Assembly: GCA_039707655.1 (NCBI GenBank) | Contig: CM077664.1 | Location: 200,006,195 to 200,070,194, forward strand | Direction of reading: 5' to 3' | From: Elymus sibiricus | Taxonomy: Eukaryota; Streptophyta; Magnoliopsida; Poales; Poaceae | DNA: 64,000 bases | Shown: in pieces, positions 1-9,672 of the stretch | Position numbering within the stretch: the stretch's first letter is position 1 | Layout: the number at the start of each line of letters is the position of its first letter | Notes under the pieces: generated by a model | Database searches by the model: none | Told to the model about the DNA's origin: nothing | Seen by the model: the letters and a program-made list of their open reading frames with translations, nothing else | Made by a program: the position numbers and the translations under genes

Positions 1-138
1 AATTTGACCCGTGTGGTTGTTCAATTAATGGAGGGTCGGGGACCAGAAGTGAACAATACAAAGTGCGACCTGGCTCGTACGCAATTTTAAACGATTATTT
101 TTATGGAGAGAAAAAAAAGAAAACTACTCCACTATATG

Positions 139-146
139 TATATAAG
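139..146 (+). promoter_or_regulatory. TATA box candidate upstream of a short ORF
   Basis: A TATATAAG motif sits about 67 bases before the ATG at 213. The sequence between is pyrimidine-rich and leader-like. It is a plausible plant core promoter, but no long coding frame follows, so the transcript could be non-coding or the 5' remnant of a broken gene. Confidence 0.35.
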
Positions 147-212
147 CAGGAGCCTCCGCTCTTGCTTGCTAGGGTTGCTGTCTTCACACACTCATCCTCT
201 CCAGATCTAAAC

Positions 213-293
213 ATGACAGCGGTGGCCACACTCTCTCTCTGCTCACCGCTGGTGATAGATCTGGCCGGATCCCCTCCGCCGGGGAAGGGGTGA
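213..293 (+). CDS. 26-residue short ORF behind a TATA box (doubtful)
   Basis: An ATG at 213 opens a 26-codon frame (MTAVATLSLC... ending in PPPGKG) that stops at TGA 291-293. It lies in a GC-rich tract that starts about 70 bases after a TATA box. A possible splice donor (CTCAG then GTATAA) occurs at 487, so the ORF could be an upstream ORF or first-exon piece of a longer transcript. No family is recognised. Its peptide composition is ordinary and shows no clear signal peptide or membrane segment. It may equally be part of a degenerate retroelement leader. Confidence 0.25.
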   Translation: MTAVATLSLCSPLVIDLAGSPPPGKG

Positions 294-1060
294 AGGTGCA
301 ACGTTCATGCGGTCCTCGTCGGCGACGGAGCAAACCCACTGTCGGCGCGTCCCGATACGCGTGCCTTGCCATTCTCTCCCACATAGCGCCGACTAGGGAG
401 GGCCTTCGACCCAGTCTTCCTCGCTGCCGTGGTGTGGGCAGATCCGGCCTCCCGCCGCCCACCTAGCCAAATCCCGACGAACCTCAGGTATAACTTCCTT
501 CGACATCGGCCTTGCTCTACTGCCCCAGGTCCCCACGTTGATGCATGTGAATCTTTTTCTACTTGTCAGCCCCCCTCGCAGATTAGCTCGATCGGCTGTT
601 CCAAAGCCACCTAAATTATTACTATTAGGGGTAAAGCTACTTCATGTAGTCGAATCTACGACTTGGTTCAAAGTGGGAAGAACGGGGGAAAAGTCCTAGC
701 ATGACTCTAGGACTTGGTTCAAAGAGGAAAGATTGGGGTGGGGGTAGTAGAGACTGGCTACCCAACCGGTCTCTTGGTTGAAAAGGGAAATAAAGGGAAA
801 ACAAAGTACAAACTGGATATAGAACCGATCTACTGGTTGAAAAAGGAAAGAAAGTGGGGACTGGGGGACAAGTCAACAGAGTATTTCCGGCACTAGATTT
901 GCTGCCCTCACATAGTAAAAGGTGGCTATAGTGTACAAAAATGGGACCAACCCAGATATCCTGTTTGGATGTTTGTTTGCATCACCACTTTATGCATCGG
1001 TGGAGGTACATGGTGCTGGTGCGCCCACTGTCTGATACCCTTATGGCAATTTTTAGCTGT
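294..1060. repeat. Leader-like GC-rich tract, then four degenerate direct repeats
   Basis: From 294 to 600 the sequence is GC-rich without a convincing ORF. Near 660, 712, 771 and 829 a motif of the form CTTGGTTCAAAGNGGAAAGA recurs with increasing change (the last two copies read TTGGTTGAAAAGGGAAA and TGGTTGAAAAAGGAAAG). The spacing is about 50-60 bases. I see nothing else between 850 and 1060. Confidence 0.45.
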
Positions 1061-1480
1061 TGTTAATCTAATGCCCCTGGTAAAATGCAACAATCTCATT
1101 GTTAAATTAAGCACATGTTTAACCAATGTTGTTTTTTAATGTAATGCCCCCAGTAATATGAAGCAATGGCCATGTTTTAATGTCCTACTATATTTCCCGT
1201 TAAGATAAGTAAGTTGCTTCTTTTCATTAGAAATGCAACTGTCCTGGTCTGCCTACTGTAACATGCCCTTATACCAACTCTTTAGCACCTGTTAATCTAA
1301 TGTAGCTGGTAAAATCAAGCAATGGCACCATTAAAGTAATGTCAAATTTAACAGTTATCATTGTTAATCTTAATGCCCCCGGTAGTACAAAGCAATGCTG
1401 CAGCTTTAGAAATTGCTACTGTCCTTCTATGATTGCCATTAAGATAAGTACGATGCTTTTTTCATTTGACGTATGTTTCA
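1061..1480. repeat. Degenerate tandem duplication of an AT-rich segment
   Basis: The string GTTAATCTAATGCCCCTGGT and close variants occur near 1066, 1134, 1290 and 1364. Two of the copies are followed by the same tail, including a CCNTTAAGATAAGTA segment near 1200 and 1440. The pattern fits an old duplication of about 230 bases with inner repeats. No coding frame is supported. Confidence 0.5.
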
Positions 1481-1564
1481 TCACTTGTTATTCACCCGCC
1501 TTTCTACCTATTTGTGCAAACAGAGATATACATTTCACAACGTTGCTATTGTGACCTTTTGGTT

Positions 1565-1610
1565 AACTGCACAAAACACTTCTTTTTTGGAAAGAGTGTC
1601 TTGTGCAGTT
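1565..1610. repeat. Short inverted repeat (hairpin)
   Basis: AACTGCACAA at the left pairs with TTGTGCAGTT at the right, extended by CACT/AGTG pairing around a T-rich loop. The motif GCACAAA recurs near 1660 and 1815, so the hairpin is part of a locally repetitive stretch. Confidence 0.5.
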
Positions 1611-2284
1611 CTACTAAAATGTCACACGGGCAACATCTCTTGATTTTAGTGGAAACGCACAAAGGGTGATTGGAGTTCCTAACCTTCTCGTTGAACTCTG
1701 TGGTTAATCTCCTCCAACAGTTAATTAGCCTTTGCAAGATTAGCCGTCACTGTCACCACAATGGCACTTTGCACATATTTGTGTAACGAACATGGACGCT
1801 TGATTTTAGTTGAACTGCACAAAAGCATATCCAAATTATAGTTGCACATTCCACGATCTTGACGACCAACCTTGATGTTGCTCAGTTTTAGTGGAACTAA
1901 TGAAGAAGTTGCCAGCTCATGGGACCAAGTACTTCCTGCTAACTGCATGATGCAACCCATAAACTGAACCGGTTTCAGTATTGCAGCAAATCCTTGAATC
2001 AAATAGCTTACATGAATTAGGTTTATGGTTTGCTGGATATATTGGCACTTCTCCAGGGATTACTCTTTTCTCAGAGAAGCATCAATCGATTTTTCTTTAC
2101 ATGTACACATTCTCACAACTTTGTTTTAGTTTTAAAGTTAATATTCGCTCTGATCTGTGAATCAATGAGATGCATAGGCATCTTTGTTGTACTTATTATG
2201 GGAATCTTATGAGTTGGTTGTGAATCTTGGAAGCTGTGAAACACGGCATGATGATGCAGGTGACAGCAACCCTATCAAGCTCTT
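1611..2284. other. AT-rich stretch with no gene seen
   Basis: The phrase TTGATTTTAGT with GAA and GCACAAA occurs twice, near 1640 and 1800. Otherwise I see no coding region, terminal repeats or RNA gene here. Confidence 0.5.
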
Positions 2285-2490
2285 CAATAATCCCTCCATT
2301 TCTTTTGACTTTGACCAAATTAATAAAAAAAAGATTAACATCTATAATACCAAAGTTATATGGTATATGAAAGTTAATTTGGTGATGCATCTAATAATAT
2401 TGATTTCAAATTGTGAATGTTGGTATTTTTTCCTATCAAGTTAGTCCAACATTACAAAGTTTGACTTTGACCAAATTATATATGCAAACT
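2285..2490. mobile_element. Internal remnant of a Tc1/mariner-type (Stowaway-like) MITE
   Basis: TTGACTTTGACCAAATTA near the left end and TTTGACTTTGACC near the right end frame an AT-rich core. Its two halves are imperfect inverted copies (AACATCTATAATACC on the left, GGTATTTTTTCCTAT on the right). This composition is typical of Triticeae mariner-type MITEs. The CTCCCTCCGT termini are not present, so the copy appears truncated or old. Confidence 0.4.
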
Positions 2491-2640
2491 AAAAAGAAAG
2501 TTTTAGGCTGGTAGGCATTTTTGTAAGCCTTCCGTTGGTCTAGATCTAACGGTAGATAAGGGTAGTACTAGGTAACGTGGGGTCAGTACTCAAGTTTATG
2601 TGGGGTCGCTTCATAAGTGAGGGGGAAATTAGTTATTAGG

Positions 2641-3437
2641 ATGGATCCACTGACAGCGCGCCGCCGCTCTCGTCCAATCCAAAACCGCCACCCGCCGCTC
2701 CTCTTGCATTCCAAGACCACCGCCGCTCCTCTCCTCTTCCATTCCAAAACCACCGCCGCTCCTCTTCCATTCCAAAACCACCACCGGCGAGTGAAGGTGC
2801 TGTGGAGAAGTAGATCGATGGAGGAGTACAACCGATACGTGACGATCGTAGACGGCGACCCTATGAAGCTAGCCAGGATGATGGAAATACAGTCTTGTTT
2901 GACAACAAGCGGCAATTAGCGGCGACGGTGATGGCGATGGCCAAATATCTGAAAAAGAGCGAAAAGGCGGCGATCCACCCGAATGGAATCGCGCGGGAGT
3001 CCATAGAGCTGCTCCTCTGGGCCATGGAGCAGACAGATTCGCCGAATCCGGTCGTGAGGCGGAGGTGGTGGGAGTATCGATCCAAGATCGAGCATCCAGA
3101 GGATCAAGGATTGAGCATCCATATGGTGCCGTTTGTGAGGGTGCCGTGTCAGAGCGAGCCGGTGGAGTCTTCATCGACCGTACCCAACCGTAAGAGGAGA
3201 AAAGCAGTTGGCGTGACGATGCTTCCCCGCCGTTCTCCAAGGCTCCCTCTCCGCTCACCTCGTCTCACGGGGCGGCGGTCTGCCACCGAGGAACATGAGG
3301 GGAGTGCCCCGATGAATAATCATAGGAGGAGCCTAGGGTTATCAGTATTTGCAGGTTGTGAATTGTGTTTTGTGTTGTGTATTTTGGGTACTTTCAGATA
3401 TGAATGTCTTTTGAATTTCAAATCTTTGCAGTATTGA
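2641..3437 (+). pseudogene. Small basic-protein gene with one frameshift, function unknown
   Basis: An ATG at 2641 opens a frame (MDPLTARRRSRP...) with a proline/histidine-rich N-terminus and then MEEYNRYVTIVDGDP. Around 2863 the frame is lost. The next frame carries on plausibly as a helical segment (LFDNKRQLAATVMAMAKYLK) and then an Arg-rich tail in which RRSPRL and LRSPRL occur close together. A single-base deletion near 2863 would explain the break; in the second frame a TGA at 2862 closes the upstream side. The last 40 or so residues after SLGLSVFAG look like 3' UTR read as protein. I do not recognise the family. The basic C-terminus suggests a nuclear or nucleic-acid-associated protein, but this is inference. 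Alternatives are a transposon-captured gene fragment or a recent pseudogene. Confidence 0.45.
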
Positions 3438-3526
3438 GCATATGAAGTATTTTTTGAATTCCAGAGATCTATTTTTAGTACTTTCAAAAATGTAGTTTCA
3501 TATAAAAGTGCAGTCCATGTGATTTT

Positions 3527-3607
3527 CAGAGAAGAAACTGCAAGTTTCAGTTTCAGATAAGAAACTGCAAGTTTTAGTTTCAGATAAGAAACTGCAAGTT
3601 TCAGAGG
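3527..3607 (+). repeat. 27-bp tandem repeat, three copies
   Basis: Units start at 3527, 3554 and 3581. Each contains AAGAAACTGCAAGTTT; the three differ at only a few positions. The array lies in the AT-rich stretch after the small pseudogene and has no coding role that I can see. Confidence 0.85.
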
Positions 3608-4540
3608 CAGAGCATTTATATCAACATGCCATTTTCAAACAGGGATAACAGCATGTTCCAAATTTTATTCATGGTCGAAAATGGAACTAACAGCAAGCTA
3701 ACATCATGCAGATCAACATTCATGTATAGCAGATCTTCATATGATGCATAGTCAAAAAGATATGCTATTTTCAAAATGCCCAGACAATGTTGAGAGTGCG
3801 AAAAACAGAGAAAACTAGGGACGAAATTCCGGCTACTTTTGGAGGTGGTGTGTGTGGATGACAAGGGGAGACTCACATGTCAGTAATAGTAGAGGTAAAA
3901 AATGGGAATATTGCAACTGCAGCAGGGGTAATCGATCCCGAGCCGAGCAGGTGCGGGTAAGGGGGTATAGCTACTGGGCTACTGTGGCGTACTCAACAGA
4001 AAGAAGGTGCGCAAACTACTACTACACTGCCCCGTCTTCCCCGGCTCTGGTTCGTTCCCGTCCTGTACGTGGAGAGGCTGACAGTCGGGACCCACAAGGT
4101 CCATGGCCCTACGCAAGCAAGTTCCTCATTGGAAAAAAAGCTTTCTCTCGGAAATGAATATTCGTTTCTCCTAATGGCATACTGACGTTGGGGCCCACGG
4201 GTCAGCCAACATAGTCGATAAAAGAGATAAATTTACAACGAGGACTGTCATCAGGGAGCTAGCACGTATAATTTTTTTCAGAGAGCGAACAAGTATCAAC
4301 TGGGTTGTGGCCTGCCCAGCCTAGGTTTGTTTTTTAACATGCGCAGGGCGCAGCCCACGACATGCCGACACAGTGTTTTAAACTTATTGTTTTGAGCTCC
4401 AGCTTGTATCTACTGGCCCATGGGCCTCCCAGCCTAGGTTTTATTTTGTCTTAAACATCTGCAGCCCAACTTATGTTTTTTTGAAGAAAACGTAGAACTC
4501 TTTTCTATTTTCCTATATATAAGAATAAGAATGCCAGGTC
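3608..4540. other. No gene seen; degenerate copy of the downstream repeat at 4020-4145
   Basis: No coding frame is supported. Between about 4020 and 4145 the sequence (TACGTGGAGAGGCTGACAG, then GGGACCCAC and GGTCCATGG) is a diverged partial copy of the segment seen again near 5530 and 6100. The phrase CCCAGCCTAGGTTT occurs twice (about 4315 and 4427). Confidence 0.45.
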
Positions 4541-4690
4541 CAACTTATATTTTCCCTTCTAACTATATTATATATATTTAAATTATTTTATGTTATTATA
4601 TATTATTATTATCATATATTTAATAGATACATATATAAATATATATATATATATATAAAATATCCCACGTCTTATTAACTTATAAAAAAT
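4541..4690. repeat. AT-rich tract with a TA microsatellite
   Basis: Nearly pure A/T sequence includes an (AT)n run at about 4637-4657. It is a low-complexity tract, with no origin or matrix-attachment function shown by sequence alone. Confidence 0.7.
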
Positions 4691-5228
4691 AAATGTTTAA
4701 CAGAAGTTCGCAAGGAAAATCCTGTTTTTTTTACAACGAAAATCCTGGTGATTGCGTACAAAAGCTTGCTCGGATTTAAGAAGCAATGTAATAATAACGC
4801 GCTCATTTTTTTGAGCAATAATGTGCTAATTATCTAATTTTATATATAATAAAATGCCCAGCCCCGGTTTATTTTTTGATAACATTGCTCCGTCCAACCC
4901 AACATTATATTTACAACAAGCCCGGCAAATTCGTGTATTTCGAGAAAGTGCCAATGGGTTGTGATTTCTTAAAAAAAAAATGGACCACATAGATGTTACA
5001 TTATTTGTTCACCCATCCCAGCAAATGGACTGTAAATTCTAAAAAACATGGGTTGAATATGTGCCACATTTTTGCAGGCTGACATGTGGGCCAATAGGTC
5101 GAAGCCCACGCAAGGCGTTGTCAACCTTATCAACAAATGATTCTGATATCTATAGCCATTGGATTTACATCCAACGGCCGGCATGCATCTTCAATATGTC
5201 GTCTTCTTCCTCCAGCGCTGCCGGGAAT
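4691..5228. other. No gene seen
   Basis: AT-rich sequence gradually becomes GC-rich towards 5200. CCCAGC and GGTTTNTTTTTT phrases like those at 4315-4440 recur near 4860. No open frame with recognisable protein features is present. Confidence 0.4.
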
Positions 5229-6345
5229 ACCCGCTCCCGCCTTCGGCGGCTACCTGCTCTGCTTAGCACGCCTCGCTGCGAAGCACTACCCCACCGCCGG
5301 CCAGGCCATCCCTCCAACCCTCCACACCTCCTGTTATTCTCCGCCGACTGCAGCCCAACGCCGCACCAGAACCAGTTAACCCTCGTAGTCCTCTCCGTCT
5401 GTGACTCCACTGCCGCGTCTTCCCCATCTCCTGGTCGTTCCCGTCTGGGGCCTCGCCGTCGTCCACCGCCTTGGTGCGCTCGGTGCGGCGTGGTCAATGT
5501 GGTCAACAAACGAGAGTCATCGGAAGAGGACTGTATGTGGAGAGGCTAACCATGGGGACGCACCAGGTCCATGGACGCACGTATGCAACTGCCTCCTTAT
5601 TACGTGAAAAAAAAAATATTCTTCCCCCTGACAGCTTGGACCCACCAGCTACATCTTCTCACGCAAGGAAGTGCCTCCTTATTACGCGGAAAAAAAATGT
5701 TTCATCCCCCTGACAGTTGGGACCCAGTAGCTACATCTTCGCACGCAAGGAAGTGCCTCCTTATTACGGGCAAAAAAAATTATTCCTCCTCCTGACAGTT
5801 AGGACCTCCTGCTCCCGCCTCCAGCAGCCAGCGGCGCTGCTTCGCACGCCTCGCTGCGAAGCGCTACCCCACCGCCGACCAGGCCATCCCTCCACCCCTC
5901 CTGTTATTCTCCGATGACGGCAGCCCCAGGTCGCACCGAACCAGTCAACCCTCGTATGTCGTACTCCTCTCCGTCTGGGACTCCACTGCCGCATCTTCCC
6001 CATCTCCTGGTCGTTCCCGTTCGGGGCCTCGCCGTCGTCCACCGCCTTCATGCGCTCGCCGCGGCTTGGTCAACCAACGAGAGTCATCGGAAGAGGACTG
6101 TACGTGGAGAGGCTGACAGCTGGGACCCACGAGGTCCATGGTCGCACGCAAGGAAAGTGCCTCCTTATTACGCTGGAAAAAAAGTTTCCTTCCCCTGACA
6201 GCTGGGACCCACCAGCTACATCTTCGCACGCAAGGAAGTGCCTCCTTATTGAGTGAAAAAAATGATTCCTGCCCATGAAAGCTGGGACCCACCAGCTATA
6301 TCTTCACTCGCAAGGAAGTGCCTCCTTATCCCCCAGACAGCTGGG
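5229..6345. repeat. Segmental direct duplication (about 580 bp) containing an 82-bp tandem array
   Basis: The stretch from about 5229 to 5800 is repeated at about 5808 to 6345. Both halves contain GCACGCCTCGCTGCGAAGC, CCTCCTGTTATTCTCCG and ACGAGAGTCATCGGAAGAGG in the same order. Each half ends in units of about 80-82 bp built on GCACGCAAGGAAGTGCCTCC. GCCTCC anchors fall at 5591, 5673 and 5755 in the first half and at 6159, 6240 and 6320 in the second. The long open frames across this stretch follow the repeats and are not credible genes. The position suggests internal repeats of the CACTA element that ends at 8112. Confidence 0.8.
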
Positions 6346-6654
6346 ACCCACCAGGTCAAAGCGTACGTATCGTTATCTTTCTGGTCGCAAGCGTGTACGT
6401 ACATACTGGTCGATCGGTCTCTCTGCCACGACGAACTGTAGCCGTGTAAGGAGCGGCACATGTCGTAGTAGAGCCCCCGACATAGCAGTTCAGGTAGCCC
6501 CATCTAAATCGTGTACACGTACGTACAGCCACACAGCAAAATATACGGCGACGTACGTACATATACGAGCAGGGTCTCGAACGCGTACTCGCGCAGACGT
6601 ACGACCAAGACTCGTGTGCATGGAGAGAGGCAACGGACGGCAGCAACGGCCTCA
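6346..6654. other. No gene; ACGTAC-rich stretch
   Basis: CGTACGTAC and GTACGTACAT motifs are frequent, at about 6361, 6395, 6518 and 6553. These are short palindromes, and I see no gene. The stretch separates two repeat arrays and is probably part of the same CACTA element. Confidence 0.4.
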
Positions 6655-7440
6655 TATTCATTGGCAGCCAACCGGCTGGGTCGGAACGGAGGAAACATCG
6701 TCATGTTCATCGGGAGCCAAGCAACTGGGTCGAAACACGTCCTGTTCATTGGGAGCCAACCTGCTTGGACGGAACAGCCAAAACGGGGTCCTGTTCATCG
6801 ACTTGGGGTCTGGCGTACCGCAAAACGGAGGAAACGGCCTTCTGTTCGACCGCCTACGGTCGAAACGGGGTGCTGTTCATCGGCTGGGGGTCTGGTGTAC
6901 CGCAAAACGGAGGAAACGGACTTCTGTTCAACCACCTACGGTCGAAACGGGGTCCTGTTGATCGGGAGGGGTTTGGCATACCGCCAAACGAAGGGAACGG
7001 ACTTCTACCCAACTGCCTACAGTCGAAACGGAGTCCTATTCATCGGGAGGGGTGTGGCGTACCGCAAAACGGGACTCCACAGGTTACTGTTCATCCACTA
7101 TCGACTTCCTCCAGACTCCATGGGGGTCCTGTTCATCCAGCCTCCACCGGCTACTGTTCATCCAACCACCACGGGGTCCTGTTCATCCACCCCCAACCGG
7201 CTGGGGTATGGCGTACCGCGGCACGGCCTCCTCGGGGTCCTGTTCATCCAGCGCCAACTGCCTACACGGCCGGGGTCCTGTTCATCCAACCCTCGCCGGC
7301 TGGTGTGGGGCGTATGAGCGGGCGGCAGCAACGGGAACTATTCATCCACAACCAACCAACCGGCTCGATCGATGCGTCTCAACTCGTGTCTACGCGTATC
7401 GCGCGCGCGGCAGCAACGGGCACTGTTCATCGAGAGGCAA
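6655..7440 (+). repeat. Irregular array of GGGGTCCTGTTCATC motifs
   Basis: About sixteen exact or near-exact copies of a CTGTTCATC core, usually preceded by GGGGTC, are spread through the stretch. Longer units of about 80 bp (GTACCGCAAAACGG, then GGAAACGG, then CCTACGGTCGAAACGG) recur between 6820 and 7070. Open frames of 228-268 codons overlap here in several phases, as expected from stop-poor repeats. Subterminal motif arrays of this type are a known feature of CACTA transposons, where transposon-encoded proteins bind them; the assignment here rests on proximity to the terminus at 8112. Confidence 0.75.
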
Positions 7441-7519
7441 ACCCAACCGGATACGTCTTGCACGGGGGCTCGATGCAACGCATTGATCGATCGGCTTTAG
7501 TAAGCAGCAGCAGCGATCG

Positions 7520-7770
7520 ATCGCTCGGGTTCAGTTAGTAGCGAAGGAATCGGTCGGGTTCAGTTTAGTAGCTAAGGAATCGCTAGGGTTCAGTTAGCAG
7601 CGAAGGGATCGATCGGCTTCAGTTAGCAGCAAAGGGATCGATCGGGTTCAGTACGTAGTGCGAGGGATCGATCGCTCGTGTTCAGTACGTAGTGCGAGGG
7701 CGATCGATCGCTCGGGTTCAGTAAGTGAACGTACGCCTCGCTCGGGTTCAGTTAGCGAGCGCCTCGCACA
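7520..7770 (+). repeat. Tandem array of GGGTTCAGT units, about eight copies of 29-36 bp
   Basis: Units begin with GGGTTCAGT (two variants GGCTTCAGT, GTGTTCAGT) at about 7527, 7557, 7587, 7616, 7645, 7678, 7713 and 7744. The rest of each unit is close to TAGCAGCGAAGGGATCGATC. The array lies directly before the CACTA terminal sequence and fits subterminal repeats. Confidence 0.8.
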
Positions 7771-8112
7771 CACGCGCGCGTACGGGAGAGAAACGAGCAA
7801 AACCACACTGCATCGCTCAGCCCAACCACCCACCGTAACCGGGAACTCCCCAAAAATTTCCTCGCCCTCACTTCTACCACGAATTTTTACGTCATGGACG
7901 GCCCAAAGAATGTCATGCGGGTGCGTCTCCGGCCCGTCCAGGACGAAAAGCCCATTTTCTGTCATAATTTCTTGTCATAGAAGTAGGAGCCCACCACATC
8001 TATGATGATACATGTTTTTGTCACAATTATTGTCATAGAAGTGTCACAACCATGACAGAAAAAGTTTTCGTTAGGGCCATAATGTCACGGATGTGTCTTT
8101 TTTTTTGTAGTG
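7771..8112. mobile_element. Right terminus of a CACTA (En/Spm-type) DNA transposon
   Basis: The sequence ends in a T-run followed by GTAGTG at 8107-8112. Read on the minus strand this is CACTAC plus an A-run, the diagnostic CACTA end. Inside it, on the minus strand, come GACACATCCGTGACATTATG and ATGACAnnAA motifs typical of Triticeae CACTA ends. The three bases after the end are CAT, the expected size of target duplication. I could not find a matching CACTA left end after CAT upstream in the window. The element is therefore either truncated on the left or begins before base 1. The repeat arrays from about 5.2 kb are probably its subterminal region. Confidence 0.75.
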
Positions 8113-8159
8113 CATACACGTCCCCACCATGTGTTTGAGGAATGTCTGGACTAGTTTTT

Positions 8160-8266
8160 AGACTTTTTGCAAATTTGTGGGGACATGAGAGATTCGTCGC
8201 AGGATGTGTTTGTTTACCCAGAAGTTGTTGATTTCATTTACAAGGAGTTCTTTGATTCATCATCGT
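8160..8266 (+). pseudogene. Short coding-like fragment, unknown
   Basis: One frame from about 8167 reads without stops as a protein-like string (FLQICGDMRDSSQDVFVYPE and about 14 more residues ending FFDSSS) up to the edge of the LTR at 8267. It is too short to assign. It may be an exon fragment of a gene or transposon that was interrupted by the LTR element. Confidence 0.25.
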
Positions 8267-9614
8267 AAGTGCATCTAGTGCCCCCCTATAGGGTTTTGGG
8301 TGATTAATGACAAAACAGTTAAGGGATTAAGTTGTTTGTGAGTATATGCAGGTGAAAGTCTTTAACATGAACGTTATGACAACTAAAAATTGTGATGACA
8401 ATGAATAATTTTGGAATGCCTTTTCGGGGAACAATCAACTCGCGGAGAGGAATTTGAAGCGTAGTGAAGACTTTTGGTTTCTAGTTTAATTTTCTTATAT
8501 TTGAGTCATAGGGCAAACCATACTATTGGGGGGGTCTAAGTGAAAGTTGAGATTTAGGTCTTCGATGTATACTCAAAACCTATCTCTTCGAGTGAAGAGT
8601 CGGAAATATCTTCCTGAGTTGTGATTGTCTCTCTGAGTCTGAGACGATGTTCTTCGGGACTCCAAAGAAGAATCAAGCACAGTTGAATCGACTTGACTTG
8701 TTCCGCAAGCAAGTCATAGGCCGCGTTTAAAATCCGACTGTTACGTCACGTGGTAGTTACCCGTTAGGTGGCCACTACCCCTATTGGTCATTTCACACCT
8801 CGGGATTACTCCGACTATAAATAGCCACCCCACTTCAACATGAGTTGGTTGGCTGCTTTAGAGAGAATTTACAAGAGCTTGTCAGAGCACCCCATCCTCC
8901 CGAAAGAGACTAAGAGAATCCTAAGAGAGGAAAAACCCAGAGTCCAAAATTTGTTAAGTGATTGAGCACCACTAAAGAACTAGTCGAGACTTAACTTAAC
9001 CTATTACTCCTGTGAATTGTACATCCACTAGATGGTTGGGTTTATGTTCTGAGCGTCCGAGAGTTATTGTGGACAACTGAAGAACAAGCCTTTGAAGGTC
9101 CCAAAGATCTACTGCGAAGATCTACCATGAGTGATTGGGCGGAGTCTAAGTGACTTTTGCTCAAGGAGAATAGGGTGAAGGCTTTGCCTTCTGAGTTAAA
9201 TCTAGGCCCCTCCAACAAGACATAGAGCTATGCGAGCAACTCCAACTGGTCAAACAAATCTTTGTCTTCGTCAAGATACGAGTTTTACTTTCTCGAACTC
9301 ATTTACTTCTGTAACTTGCATGCGTTTGATGATCTTCTCCCCGTTTTCTTTCTCTATGAATGTTGCGAAGATGATTCCGAGTACTTAGTTATTTCGTTGC
9401 CTATGTTATGTTTTATGTTCATGTGGATTGCTAGTTATATGTACTTATGTTCATATTGTTGTTCTCTGTGTTATGTTTCAGTTCAATTTAGTTTACTCTC
9501 TATTATGTTCTGCAATTGTTCTGCTTACTCTGTTTTTATTTGAAAATTTTGTTTTTTTCAAAGAAATTGTTGAATCTCCCATTCAACCCATATGGTTGAT
9601 ATCTGATCCTACAA
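8267..9614 (+). mobile_element. Long terminal repeat (solo or truncated LTR retrotransposon)
   Basis: The start GTAAGTGCATCTAGTGCCCC and the following GGGTTTTGGGTGATTAATGA are the known opening of a common Triticeae LTR. The end ATCCTACAA is followed immediately by a primer-site-like sequence. A promoter-type element is present (ACTATAAATAGCC at about 8813). No second LTR and no gag or pol frame follow, so this is a solo or truncated copy. The expected TG start reads CG here. Confidence 0.65.
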
Positions 9615-9672
9615 TTTATATCAAAGCAAGGTGCTCCCTTGTCTCCAATCCTACAATTTGAATCAGAGCAAG
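9614..9672 (+). other. Two primer-binding-site-like sequences in tandem
   Basis: TTTATATCAAAGCAAGG at about 9615 and TTTGAATCAGAGCAAGG at about 9656 both resemble TTGGTATCAGAGC, the primer site complementary to initiator methionine tRNA that follows many plant LTRs. Each is preceded by ATCCTACAA. A small tandem duplication of the LTR-end/PBS junction is the simplest reading. Confidence 0.5.

Noticed and set aside
6275..7538. Overlapping plus-strand frames of 228, 268 and 257 codons
   Set aside because: They run through the CTGTTCATC repeat array in three phases at once. The translations are repeats of the same few peptides, and no domain, promoter or splice logic supports a gene.
6655..7770. 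Repeat arrays considered as CRISPR-like
   Set aside because: Spacing and unit length are irregular, there are no cas genes, and the sequence is plant nuclear DNA with a CACTA terminus.
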